NCBI RefSeq assembly: GCF_029887875.1
Contig: NZ_JARXRM010000013.1
Coordinates: 1 to 53,727 of the forward strand
Direction: 5' to 3'
DNA from: Luteimonas endophytica
Lineage (GTDB): Bacteria > Pseudomonadota > Gammaproteobacteria > Xanthomonadales > Xanthomonadaceae
DNA length: 53,727 nucleotides
The position numbers were made by a program, and so were the translations under genes. The first letter of the stretch is position 1; the number at the start of each line of letters is the position of its first letter. Below the pieces are notes generated by a model. The model saw only the letters and a program-made list of their open reading frames with translations, had not been told where the DNA came from and did no database searches. Positions 34,312 through 41,922 of this stretch are shown one piece after another.

Positions 34312-35355
34312 CTATACCCCGGCCGCTCCTTCGGTGATCACCAGCAGCACCTCGCTGTCCGGGCCCAGTCCGTGGCGGTCCGCATGCGTGCCGGGCGCAG
34401 CGGCATGCAACAGGCCGGCGACGCCCGCCGCGCCCGAGGCCGTGGTGCGGATGCCGCAGAGCGTCCACAGCAACGCGACGACAGGTTCGAGCCCACCCTC
34501 GTTCACCAGCAGCGACCGCGCATCATGCGCGCGGAGCACCGGCACCGCCGACGCGGACGCGAGCCCGCAGGCCAGCATGTCCGCCGCGGTATGCAGCCCG
34601 CCTTCGATGCGCACCGGCGCGCCTGCCTGCAGCGCCGCCGCCACGCAGGCCGCGTCGGCCGGCTCCACCACCACCAGCCGTGCAGGGTCGCGCAGCCGCG
34701 CATGGAGGGTCGCTGCCATCGCCGCGGCGAGACCGCCGACACCCGCCTGTACGAACAGGTGGCTTGGCACGATCGCGGCAAGGTCGAGCTGGGCCGCGAT
34801 CTCGTCCGTCATCACCCGGTAGCCGTCGATGACGTCGCGCACGACCGGATCTTCCGGGTCGGGGCTGGTGTCGGGAATCAGCAGCGCGTCGCCGGCCGCC
34901 GCGGCGGCCACCGCGGCCAGCACCGCATCGTCGTAGGTGCCGTCGACCCATGCGACCTCGCCGCCGATCGAGGTAATGCGTGCCGCACGGAGCGCCGGCA
35001 CCGCGCGCGGCAGGTACACCTCGGCCCGGGTCCCGGCGCACGCCGCCGCGGCGGCCACCGCCAGGCCGTGGTTGCCGTCGCTGGCGCAGAGCAGGCGCGG
35101 CAGCGGCCGCGCCGGGCCGGACAGCAGCGCACCGATCGACTCCGCGTCGACGGCGCGCGCCAGCGCCCGCAATCCGGCCAGCATGCCGCCCAGCGACTTG
35201 AAATTGCCCAGCGGCCGCTCCCACTCGCACTTGGCGAGCACGCGGCGCACGCCGGCCGCGCGCGCGAGCCCGGGGCAGTCGACCAGTCGCGTGGGGCGCG
35301 GGTTTTCCAACGTTGGGGCCGTGTGGCCGGCGGAAGCGGTGCGGCGTGTGTGCAT
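34312..35355 (-). CDS. PLP-dependent diaminopropionate ammonia-lyase-like enzyme
   Basis: A 347-residue fold-type II PLP enzyme of the threonine dehydratase group. The PLP Lys is in LGNFKSLGG (about residue 53). ASDGNHGLAVAAA (about 92-104) is the substrate loop, in the DGNHG form of diaminopropionate ammonia-lyase rather than the SxGNHA of threonine dehydratases, and GVGGLAAAM is the phosphate-binding loop. It is about 50 residues shorter than typical DAPAL (near 400). It would deaminate a small hydroxy- or diamino-acid to a keto acid and ammonia. An Lrp/AsnC regulator lies 86 bp upstream on the same strand. Confidence 0.75.
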   Translation of the reverse strand: MHTRRTASAGHTAPTLENPRPTRLVDCPGLARAAGVRRVLAKCEWERPLGNFKSLGGMLAGLRALARAVDAESIGALLSGPARPLPRLLCASDGNHGLAVAAAAACAGTRAEVYLPRAVPALRAARITSIGGEVAWVDGTYDDAVLAAVAAAAAGDALLIPDTSPDPEDPVVRDVIDGYRVMTDEIAAQLDLAAIVPSHLFVQAGVGGLAAAMAATLHARLRDPARLVVVEPADAACVAAALQAGAPVRIEGGLHTAADMLACGLASASAVPVLRAHDARSLLVNEGGLEPVVALLWTLCGIRTTASGAAGVAGLLHAAAPGTHADRHGLGPDSEVLLVITEGAAGV

Positions 35356-35408
35356 GCCGCATCGTCGCTTCCGGGCCACGGCGTTCTTCCTCGAATCGAG
35401 GGGTCCTC

Positions 35409-35425
35409 GCGCGGAAATCCCGCGC
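35409..35425. promoter_or_regulatory. 17-bp dyad upstream of the ammonia-lyase
   Basis: GCGCGGAAATCCCGCGC shares GCGCGGAA-N4-CGCGC with the site at 35934-35950 in front of the Lrp-type regulator. A second dyad, CCTCGAATCGAGG, lies beside it at 35389-35401. AT-centred dyads of this size suit Lrp/AsnC proteins. Binding is inferred. Confidence 0.55.
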
Positions 35426-35441
35426 ATGGCCGGCCGAGCGG

Positions 35442-35933
35442 CTAGTCCGGGATCGGGATGGTCAGGCCGCGCTTGACCACGTCCAGCGCGACGCTGGTGG
35501 CGAAACGGGTGGCGCCCGGGCACTCGGCCAGCAGCCGCGACATCAGCGCGTTGTAGGCCGCGACATCGGGAGCCGACAGCACCACCACGAAATCGGCCTC
35601 GCCGGTGACGTAGTAGATCTGCTGGATGCGCGGCTCGGCCAGCAGCCAGCGCCGCACCGCCGCCATCAGGTCCGGCCGCTCGCGTTCGACGGTCAGCGAG
35701 GCGATGAAGACGGTACAGGGCCCGACGCGCTCCGGATCGACCACCGCGATGTCGCGGCCGATCGTGCCCTGCGCGCGCAGGCGCTTCAGGCGGCGCTGGA
35801 TCGCCGAGGGCGACAGCGCCACGCGACCGGCCAGCTGCTCGGCGGTCTGCCCGGCGTCTTCCTGCACCAGGTTCAGCAGTTGACGGTCGAAGCGATCCAG
35901 TTCCATCTCGCGCGCTGCCTCGGCTGGGGACAT
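35442..35933 (-). CDS. Lrp/AsnC family transcriptional regulator
   Basis: A 163-residue regulator: winged helix-turn-helix at about 10-60 (LDRFDRQLLNLVQEDAGQTAEQLAGRVALSPSAIQRRLKRL, read in parts) and a RAM/AsnC ligand domain at about 75-155 (IQQIYYVTGEADFVVVLSAPD). Members sense amino acids as octamers. It probably controls the adjacent diaminopropionate ammonia-lyase-like gene and perhaps the divergent M20 peptidase. A start at MELDRF (35906) is equally plausible. Confidence 0.9.
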   Translation of the reverse strand: MSPAEAAREMELDRFDRQLLNLVQEDAGQTAEQLAGRVALSPSAIQRRLKRLRAQGTIGRDIAVVDPERVGPCTVFIASLTVERERPDLMAAVRRWLLAEPRIQQIYYVTGEADFVVVLSAPDVAAYNALMSRLLAECPGATRFATSVALDVVKRGLTIPIPD

Positions 35934-35950
35934 GCGCGGAATAAACGCGC
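35934..35950. promoter_or_regulatory. 17-bp dyad upstream of the Lrp-type gene
   Basis: GCGCGGAATAAACGCGC directly abuts the start codon of the regulator and lies in the 92-bp region divergent to the M20 peptidase. It agrees with the dyad at 35409-35425 in 13 of 17 positions. Autoregulation is the simplest reading. Confidence 0.55.
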
Positions 35951-36025
35951 CGATGCGGCGCTTTCCGCGGCCGAACGTCGGCGGCCGGCCCGCAGGATTC
36001 TAGGCCCGTCCCGGCGAGCCCGTCC

Positions 36026-37435
36026 ATGAATCCCCAGCAGCTCGAGCACTTCATCGAAAACGAATGGCAGGCCGAGGTGCTGCCGGTGCTGATCGACTAC
36101 ATCGCCATCCCGGCGCTGTCGCCCGGGTTCGATCCGACCTGGGAGGAGAACGGGCACATCGAGCGCGCGGTGCGGCTGGTGGTGGACTGGGCAAGGCGCA
36201 AGCTGGCCGGGGTCGCCGGCGCGGCGGTCGAGGTGGTGCGATTGCCGGGCCGCACCCCGGTGCTGCTGGTCGACGTGCCGGGAGCGACGCGCGAGCCGGT
36301 GCTGGTCTATGGCCACCTCGACAAGCAGCCGCCAATGGAGGGGTGGACCCGTGGCCGCAGCGCCTGGACGCCGGAACTGGAGGGCGACCGCCTGTACGGG
36401 CGCGGCGGCGCCGACGACGGCTATGCCCCGTTCGCCGCCGTGACCGCGCTGCTCGCACTGCGCGAACAAGGCCTGGCGCATGCGCGCTGCCTGCTGCTGG
36501 TGGAGACCTGCGAGGAATCCGGCAGCGACGACCTGCCGCACTACATCGCCCACCTGGCCGGCCGCATCGGCACGCCTGCGGCGGTGGTGGCGCTCGACGC
36601 CGGCTGCGGCAACTGGTCGCAACTGTGGCTGACCACCTCGTTGCGCGGCCAGGTGGCCGGCCGGCTACAGGTGCGCGTTCTGGATGCGGGAGTGCACTCC
36701 GGCGACGCCTCGGGCGTGGTGCCGTCGCCGTTCCGCATCGCCCGCAACCTGCTGGACCGCATCGAGGACCCCGCCAGCGGCGAAGTGATCGCGGATTTCG
36801 CCGCGGAGGTTCCCGAATGGCGGCGCCGCGAGGCCGGCGAGGCGGGCACCATGCTCGGCGAGGACTTTCACCGCTTCCTGCCGTTCCACGCCGGCGCGCG
36901 CCCGGTGACGGGTGACGTCGCGGCACTCATGCTCAACCGCGCCTGGCGCCCGCAACTGGCGGTGACCGGCGTCAGCGGTCTGCCGCCCGTGGAACGGGCA
37001 GCCGCGGTGATGACGCCGGCGGTCGCCCTGAAACTGAGCCTGCGCCTGCCGCCCACGCTGGATCCGCAGGCGGCCGCCCAGGCCCTGCAGCGCCGGCTCC
37101 AGGCCGATCCGCCCTACGGCGCCGAGGTGCGCTTCGACATCGACATGGTGTCCCCGGGCTGGCATGCGCCGCCGCTGCCGGCCTGGCTGCGGGACGCGCT
37201 GGACGACGCCTCGCGGGCCGGCTTCGGCCAGCCCGTCGCGCTGATGGGCGGCGGCGGCGGCATCCCGTTCCTGGCGATGCTGGGCGAACGGTTTCCCGAT
37301 GCAGGCTTCGTCGTCACCGGCGTGCTGGGTCCGGAGTCGAACGCGCACGGACCCGACGAGTTCCTGCACCTGCCCACCGCGAAACGCGTGACCGCCGCCG
37401 TCGCTCACGTGCTGCATGCCGCGGCGCTTCGCTAG
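36026..37435 (+). CDS. M20 family metallopeptidase (dipeptidase-like)
   Basis: A 469-residue cytoplasmic zinc peptidase of the M20 (carnosinase-like) group. Metal and catalytic segments: VYGHLDKQP (His and Asp, about 94-102), LYGRGGADDGYA (bridging Asp), CEESGSDD (catalytic Glu and metal Glu, about 170) and SNAHGPDEF (last His, about 438). A dimerisation or lid domain sits at about 200-370. It probably cleaves dipeptides or N-acyl amino acids. It diverges from the Lrp-type gene, which fits amino-acid salvage. Confidence 0.92.
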   Translation: MNPQQLEHFIENEWQAEVLPVLIDYIAIPALSPGFDPTWEENGHIERAVRLVVDWARRKLAGVAGAAVEVVRLPGRTPVLLVDVPGATREPVLVYGHLDKQPPMEGWTRGRSAWTPELEGDRLYGRGGADDGYAPFAAVTALLALREQGLAHARCLLLVETCEESGSDDLPHYIAHLAGRIGTPAAVVALDAGCGNWSQLWLTTSLRGQVAGRLQVRVLDAGVHSGDASGVVPSPFRIARNLLDRIEDPASGEVIADFAAEVPEWRRREAGEAGTMLGEDFHRFLPFHAGARPVTGDVAALMLNRAWRPQLAVTGVSGLPPVERAAAVMTPAVALKLSLRLPPTLDPQAAAQALQRRLQADPPYGAEVRFDIDMVSPGWHAPPLPAWLRDALDDASRAGFGQPVALMGGGGGIPFLAMLGERFPDAGFVVTGVLGPESNAHGPDEFLHLPTAKRVTAAVAHVLHAAALR

Positions 37436-37462
37436 GACCTCCAACAGACCCCGGGAAACGCC

Positions 37463-38080
37463 ATGAAACTGCTCTACCAGACCCACTCTCCCTACGCCCG
37501 CAAGGCGCTGGTATTCGCCCACGAGGCCGGCCTGGCCGGCCGCCTCGAGGTGCTGCACCACGAGACCAGCCCGACCCGGCGCAACGACGCGGTGTTCGCC
37601 GAAAACCCGCTCGGCAAGGTGCCGGTGCTGTTGCGCCCCGGGCTGCCGCCGATCTTCGATTCCGACGTGATCTGCGCGTACCTCGACACCCTGCACGACC
37701 GGGCGCCCCTGATTCCGGAACAGGGCGAAGCCCGCTGGCAGGCGCTGCGGGTGCAGGCCATCGCCCAGGGCCTGTGCGATGCGGGCATCGCGGTGCGCTG
37801 GGAAACGGTGCGCCGGCCGGAGGCGCTGCGTTATCCCCCGCTGCGCGAGGGCTACCTCCAGAAGCTGGCGGCGAGCTACGACTGGCTCGAGCGCGAACTC
37901 GACCTCGACGGGCCGCTGCACGTGGGTCATGTCGCGCTGGCCACGGCGCTGGACTGGCTGGCGTTCCGTGGCCTGCCGGCCTTCCGCGACGGACGGCCGC
38001 GGCTGACGGACTGGTTCGAAGCCTTCCTCGCGCGAGACTCGATGCGCGCCACGCCGCTGTCGGGCGAGACGCAGGACTGA
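37463..38080 (+). CDS. Glutathione S-transferase family protein
   Basis: A 205-residue protein. The N-terminal thioredoxin-like domain starts MKLLYQTHSPYARKALVFAHE, with Ser9 and Tyr11 near the usual catalytic position and the glutathione-binding ENPLGKVPVLL (about 47-57) and FDSDVICAYLD (about 66-76). The helical C-terminal domain follows. Substrate unknown. It is 27 bp after the peptidase gene and may be cotranscribed. Confidence 0.9.
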   Translation: MKLLYQTHSPYARKALVFAHEAGLAGRLEVLHHETSPTRRNDAVFAENPLGKVPVLLRPGLPPIFDSDVICAYLDTLHDRAPLIPEQGEARWQALRVQAIAQGLCDAGIAVRWETVRRPEALRYPPLREGYLQKLAASYDWLERELDLDGPLHVGHVALATALDWLAFRGLPAFRDGRPRLTDWFEAFLARDSMRATPLSGETQD

Positions 38081-38129
38081 CCACGCCGAAGCGGATGTCG
38101 ACAAAAGCGCAGTCCTGCCTGCCCACTAC

Positions 38130-39134
38130 TCAGTTCGATCGGGTCTTCCCGGGCGATACGCCCAGCGCGCGCAGCCGTTGCATGAATCCAGCCGGCGCCA
38201 TCAATGTCTCCGGGAAGTACAACCCCGGTGCAGGTGCCGACCGGCCATCCAGGCCCAGCATCCGCTCGATCGCGAGCGCGATGCCGCGGGCGCTGAGGAA
38301 CGCGTAACCCTCCGGATCCACCAGTTCGCGGCGGTAGCGGCCCCGGCCGCGCCGGCGGTGGTCGCCGCGGATCTCGACGATCACCTCGTGCGAGACCGCA
38401 CCGCCTGCGAGTCGAGAGGCGGTGGGCGCCTCCGCCAGGTCCACGCGCACCTCGGGCGCGCCGGCCGATGCCAGGCCCAGCACGTCCACCAGGCCGACCG
38501 CGGTGCCGGCATGGCGCCTGCCGTCGACGCCGGTGAACTCGCGCGCCGCGGACGCCTCGCCGGCCCAGGCCCAGCTTCCACGCTCGCGCAGCAGCGGCGC
38601 CGGGCCGATCCTCGCGATCCGGTCCATGTCGACCGCAGAAGCCGGGCCCAGCGGATCCTCCGGATCGAACACCAGCCCGACCTGGATCGCCTCGACGCTC
38701 CGGAATTCGCCCGCCAGCTCCAGCGCCGACATCATCGGCACCGCGCCCATGCCGTGTCCTAGCAGCAGTACCGCCGAGGCGGACGGACGCTGCGCATACT
38801 GCGCCACCGTCGGGCCGAGTTCGAACACGCCGTCGGACAGCGCGACATAGGGCAGCCCACGGGCCTGGGCGAAGCGCAGGCTGCGCAGGGAGAGATCGCG
38901 CACCGCGGTGAGCACCAGCGAGTGCGCTCCATCTTCGGGCAACCCGAGATCTTCGCGCGTCAGGTCCAACGGCGCCCCGCGGGCGTGCCCCAGTTCCGCC
39001 GCCAACGCGTGGGCCTTCGCCAGGTCGCGGCCGGCGATCGTGACCGGAAGCTCGGGATGCAGCCTGCGCAGCATTCGGATCGTCTTGGAACCGACGCTGC
39101 CGTAGCCGCCAAGCACCAACACCGGCGCGGTCAC
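38130..39134 (-). CDS. Saccharopine dehydrogenase-like NAD(P)-binding protein (second of tandem)
   Basis: A 334-residue protein with a GTG start overlapping the stop of its upstream paralogue by 4 bp. The N-terminal Rossmann fold PVLVLGGYGSVGSKTIRMLRRL has the GxxGxxG motif. The C-terminal portion (LDGRSAPAPGLYFPETLMAP) closely matches the neighbour. The family includes saccharopine reductases and trans-acting enoyl reductases; the substrate cannot be predicted. Downstream of a TetR-controlled promoter. Confidence 0.82.
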   Translation of the reverse strand: MTAPVLVLGGYGSVGSKTIRMLRRLHPELPVTIAGRDLAKAHALAAELGHARGAPLDLTREDLGLPEDGAHSLVLTAVRDLSLRSLRFAQARGLPYVALSDGVFELGPTVAQYAQRPSASAVLLLGHGMGAVPMMSALELAGEFRSVEAIQVGLVFDPEDPLGPASAVDMDRIARIGPAPLLRERGSWAWAGEASAAREFTGVDGRRHAGTAVGLVDVLGLASAGAPEVRVDLAEAPTASRLAGGAVSHEVIVEIRGDHRRRGRGRYRRELVDPEGYAFLSARGIALAIERMLGLDGRSAPAPGLYFPETLMAPAGFMQRLRALGVSPGKTRSN

Positions 39135-40159
39135 GCCGCGACTCCGGCCGGGCCGGCGAAGGAGGTGCCGAATTCGCGCATCCGCGCCACCACGTCGCCG
39201 GGCGCCAGCAGCAGCTCGGGGAAGTACAGCCCCGGCGGGGGGGCGGCCGCGCCCGACAGGCCGAGCAGGCGCTCCACGCCCAGCGCCACCAGCAGCCCGG
39301 TCAGCGGCGCCTGACCCTCGGGGTGGACCAGTTCGTAGCGGCGCGCTTCGACGGCACCGGTATCGGTCTCGCCCTCGATCTCGATGACAATTTCGGTGGA
39401 GAACGCCCCACCCCGGCGCCGGCTGGCCGATACGCTGTAGGCCAGGTCCAGCCGCACCTCGCGCGCGCCGGTCGCCACGCCGAGGCTGGCGATGTCGAAC
39501 GGCGAATACGGCTGCGCGTCGAGCACTACCCCGTCGACGCTGGTATAGCGGCTGCCGTGTTCGTCGATGCGCCGCCACACGTACTGGCCCCCGGCCACCG
39601 CCAGCGCCGCCGGCGCCACCTTGGTGATGCGCTCGTAGTCGGCCCAGGCGGCGGCGCCGCCCATGTCGTGCTCGTCCAGCAGCACGCCGATGCGAATGCC
39701 GTCGACCCGTTGGAAGCCCGCGGCGTAGTGCAGCGTCGGGAAGAGCGCCGCACCGGCCAGCCAGTGGCTGGCCAGCAGCACGGCAGACGCGTGCGGCGCG
39801 TGCACGTATTGCGCCACCTCGGGGCCGATCTCGAAGGCGCCGCTGGACAGGCTGAGAAAGGGGATGCCACGCGCCTGGGCGAAGCGCATCGCGTTGAGCG
39901 CGTGGTCCTTGAGGAACACGACCACCGCGCTGAAGGGCTGCCCGTCGGCGAGCCCGAGCCCGAGCCCGGGCAGGGCGAGATCCGTGGCTATGGAGATGGC
40001 CGGCTCGACCTCGCCGGCGATGGTCGCGGCACGGGCCACGTCGCGGCCGGCGATCGCCAGCGGCAATTGCGGCTGCAGTCTGCGCAGCGCGCGGGCGGCC
40101 TGTGAACCGACGACGCCGGATCCGCCGACGAGGAGAACGGGAGCCTGGGGAGAGGTCAC
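39131..40159 (-). CDS. Saccharopine dehydrogenase-like NAD(P)-binding protein (first of tandem)
   Basis: A 342-residue paralogue of the next gene, with a GTG start. The Rossmann motif is VLLVGGSGVVGSQAARALRRL; the shared C-terminal block reads LSGAAAPPPGLYFPELLLAP. Both keep IAGRD after the second strand, typical of NADP-binding Sacchrp_dh_NADP domains. It is the first gene of a two-gene operon that diverges from a TetR regulator across a 35-bp palindrome, so the pair is probably induced by a substrate-like ligand. Confidence 0.82.
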   Translation of the reverse strand: MTSPQAPVLLVGGSGVVGSQAARALRRLQPQLPLAIAGRDVARAATIAGEVEPAISIATDLALPGLGLGLADGQPFSAVVVFLKDHALNAMRFAQARGIPFLSLSSGAFEIGPEVAQYVHAPHASAVLLASHWLAGAALFPTLHYAAGFQRVDGIRIGVLLDEHDMGGAAAWADYERITKVAPAALAVAGGQYVWRRIDEHGSRYTSVDGVVLDAQPYSPFDIASLGVATGAREVRLDLAYSVSASRRRGGAFSTEIVIEIEGETDTGAVEARRYELVHPEGQAPLTGLLVALGVERLLGLSGAAAPPPGLYFPELLLAPGDVVARMREFGTSFAGPAGVAA

Positions 40160-40212
40160 GGGAGCAGTCCTGGGAGGTGGGGGGGAGCAGGTGGACCACG
40201 CCGAACCGGGCC

Positions 40213-40247
40213 TAACCTACTAAAGGTAACTTACCTCTAGTAGGTTA
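40213..40247. promoter_or_regulatory. 35-bp near-perfect palindrome, probable TetR operator
   Basis: TAACCTACTA (40213-40222) and TAGTAGGTTA (40238-40247) are perfect inverse arms. Inside them lies AGGTAA-C-TTACCT (40224-40236). Only one base pair (40223/40237) is mismatched around the central C at 40230. Each 17-bp half is itself an approximate dyad, so two regulator dimers could bind. It lies between the tandem reductase genes and the divergent TetR gene and is the only AT-rich part of the gap. Confidence 0.85.
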
Positions 40248-40285
40248 AACTGGCAACCCCTCCCCTGCACCCAGCGAGGACGCCC

Positions 40286-40858
40286 ATGGCCAAGAGACTT
40301 TCCAAGGACGCGCGCCGCGAGCAGCTGCTGGAGAGCGCCATGGCGATCGTGGCCGAACAGGGCGCCGACGCGCTCACCCTGGCCACGGTGGCCGAACGCG
40401 CCGGCGTCACCAAGCCGGTGGCCTATGAGCATTTCGGCACCCGCGCCGGGCTGCTGCTGGCGCTGTACCGGCGCATCGACGCCCGCCAGGCCGACGCCTT
40501 TCGCAGCGCACTGGCCCGCACTCCGCGCAGGATCGGCGAGGTGGCCAGGGTGATGGGCGACGCCTACATGTCCTGCTATTCCACCATCGGTCCGGAGTGG
40601 CACGCGATCACGGCCGCGCTCAAGGGCGACCCGGCCATGGAGGCCGTGCAGCAGGAGCTGCTGGACGGCTACGTCGACCTCTACCACCAGGCCCTGCGGC
40701 CGTTCTCGAAACTTCCCCCGGACGAACTGCAGCTGCGCTGCGTCGGCATCGTCGGCGCCGGCGAGGCGATCTCGCGCGATCTGACCCGCGGCCGCGTCGA
40801 TGCGGACCGTGCCGCACAGTCGCTGGCCGCGGTGATCCAGCGGGCGATCAAGGATTGA
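40286..40858 (+). CDS. TetR/AcrR family transcriptional regulator
   Basis: A 190-residue repressor. The N-terminal helix-turn-helix domain covers about 8-55 (REQLLESAMAIVAEQGADALTLATVAERAGVTKPVAYEHFG in parts), with the diagnostic V(T/S)KPVAYEHF recognition helix. The C-terminal ligand-binding domain is helical. It probably represses itself and the divergent tandem oxidoreductases through the 35-bp palindrome. Ligand unknown. A GAGGAC Shine-Dalgarno precedes the ATG. Confidence 0.93.
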   Translation: MAKRLSKDARREQLLESAMAIVAEQGADALTLATVAERAGVTKPVAYEHFGTRAGLLLALYRRIDARQADAFRSALARTPRRIGEVARVMGDAYMSCYSTIGPEWHAITAALKGDPAMEAVQQELLDGYVDLYHQALRPFSKLPPDELQLRCVGIVGAGEAISRDLTRGRVDADRAAQSLAAVIQRAIKD

Positions 40859-40904
40859 TCATTGCCGGCGGCGTGCTTGCGCGGCCAGTCACATCGCGCC
40901 CCGG

Positions 40905-41678
40905 CTAGGTGCGGGCCTCGGCCATGGCGGACTCGGCGGCGGCGGCGGAGGTGCGGTCGACGTCGCGGCCCAGCAGCAGGTCGCCGAGGCGGGCCGACGC
41001 ACCATGGCCCAGGCCGGTGGCGGCGTGGTAGCCGGCGGGGGGATTGCGGAAGGTGCCGAACACGATGTCCCACAGCGGCAGGTCGGCGTAGTTGTACGCA
41101 TGGACGCCGCGCTGGTGGTGCAACAGGTGGCTTTCCGGGCGCTGGATGAACCAGCCCAGCCAGCGCGGCGTGCGCAGGTCGGCATGCTGGAACGCCGCAT
41201 TGAACGCCAGGAAGGCGGCCGCCGTCGCGCCCGCTTCCGGCGCCACGCCCAGCAGCGGGAAGAACACCACGCTCTGGATGGTGGTGAACACCAGCGTATC
41301 GATCGGGTGCAGGTAGTAGGCGCCGAAGGCGTCGAGGGTCTCGGCGCTGTGATGCATCTGGTGGCTGGCGCGCCACAGCCGCGGGCTGCGGTGGGCGGTG
41401 CGGTGATACCAGTAGTGGCCGAACTCGTAGACCAGCACGCCGAGCGCGGCGCCGGCCCACAGGCCCAGGCCGGAGAGGTCGAACAGGCTGCGGCCGGCCA
41501 GCAGGTGGCCCCAGCCGAGGGCGACGGCCATCGACAGGGCAATGGTGAAGGCGCTGACCAGCAGGCCCCGCAGGCGCCACCAGCGGCTGCGGGGCGCCCG
41601 GCGGTGGCCGTACAGCAGGTCGAGGACCAGGAACGCGGGGAGCATGGCGAGGGCGAGGATCTCGAGGCAGGGAATCAT
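40905..41678 (-). CDS. Sterol desaturase/fatty acid hydroxylase family protein
   Basis: A 257-residue integral membrane di-iron enzyme with about four hydrophobic segments. The histidine clusters are complete: HYWYHRTAH (about 88-96), HQMHH (about 106-110) and HLLHHQ (about 184-189). Family members hydroxylate or desaturate lipids, such as fatty acyl chains, sterols or carotenoids; the substrate is open. It ends 46 bp from the TetR stop, convergent. Confidence 0.9.
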   Translation of the reverse strand: MIPCLEILALAMLPAFLVLDLLYGHRRAPRSRWWRLRGLLVSAFTIALSMAVALGWGHLLAGRSLFDLSGLGLWAGAALGVLVYEFGHYWYHRTAHRSPRLWRASHQMHHSAETLDAFGAYYLHPIDTLVFTTIQSVVFFPLLGVAPEAGATAAAFLAFNAAFQHADLRTPRWLGWFIQRPESHLLHHQRGVHAYNYADLPLWDIVFGTFRNPPAGYHAATGLGHGASARLGDLLLGRDVDRTSAAAAESAMAEART

Positions 41679-41780
41679 GTCGGGCGGTCCGGGGAAGGAG
41701 GGGTTCTTCGGTAACGGGCGCTCCTGCGAGCGCGTCGCGGTTGGAGAAGCGCGCCCTGGCCGTGAGAGCGCGCCAGGGCG

Positions 41781-41906
41781 GTAGGAGCGGCCCATGGCCG
41801 CGAAAGCCGACGCGGGTTGCGATCCACGGAGATGCCGCCACGGCCGGAATCACCGTCCAGTTGAGCGGCGCACTCCGCGGCTTCGCGGCCAGGGGCCGCT
41901 CCTACG
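41781..41906. repeat. Inverted pair of REP-like elements
   Basis: Copy B (41781-41804, GTAGGAGCGGCC, CAT, GGCCGCGA) and copy B' (41876-41906, the same element inverted with CCT for CAT) enclose about 70 bp. This BIME/REPIN-like form is how REP elements spread. A 9-bp hairpin, CGCCCTGGC (41752-41760) with GCCAGGGCG (41772-41780), lies beside it. The whole stretch fills the 244-bp gap between the hydroxylase and homocysteine methyltransferase genes, both on the minus strand. Confidence 0.8.
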
Positions 41907-41922
41907 GGAGGAAGTGCCGCAT

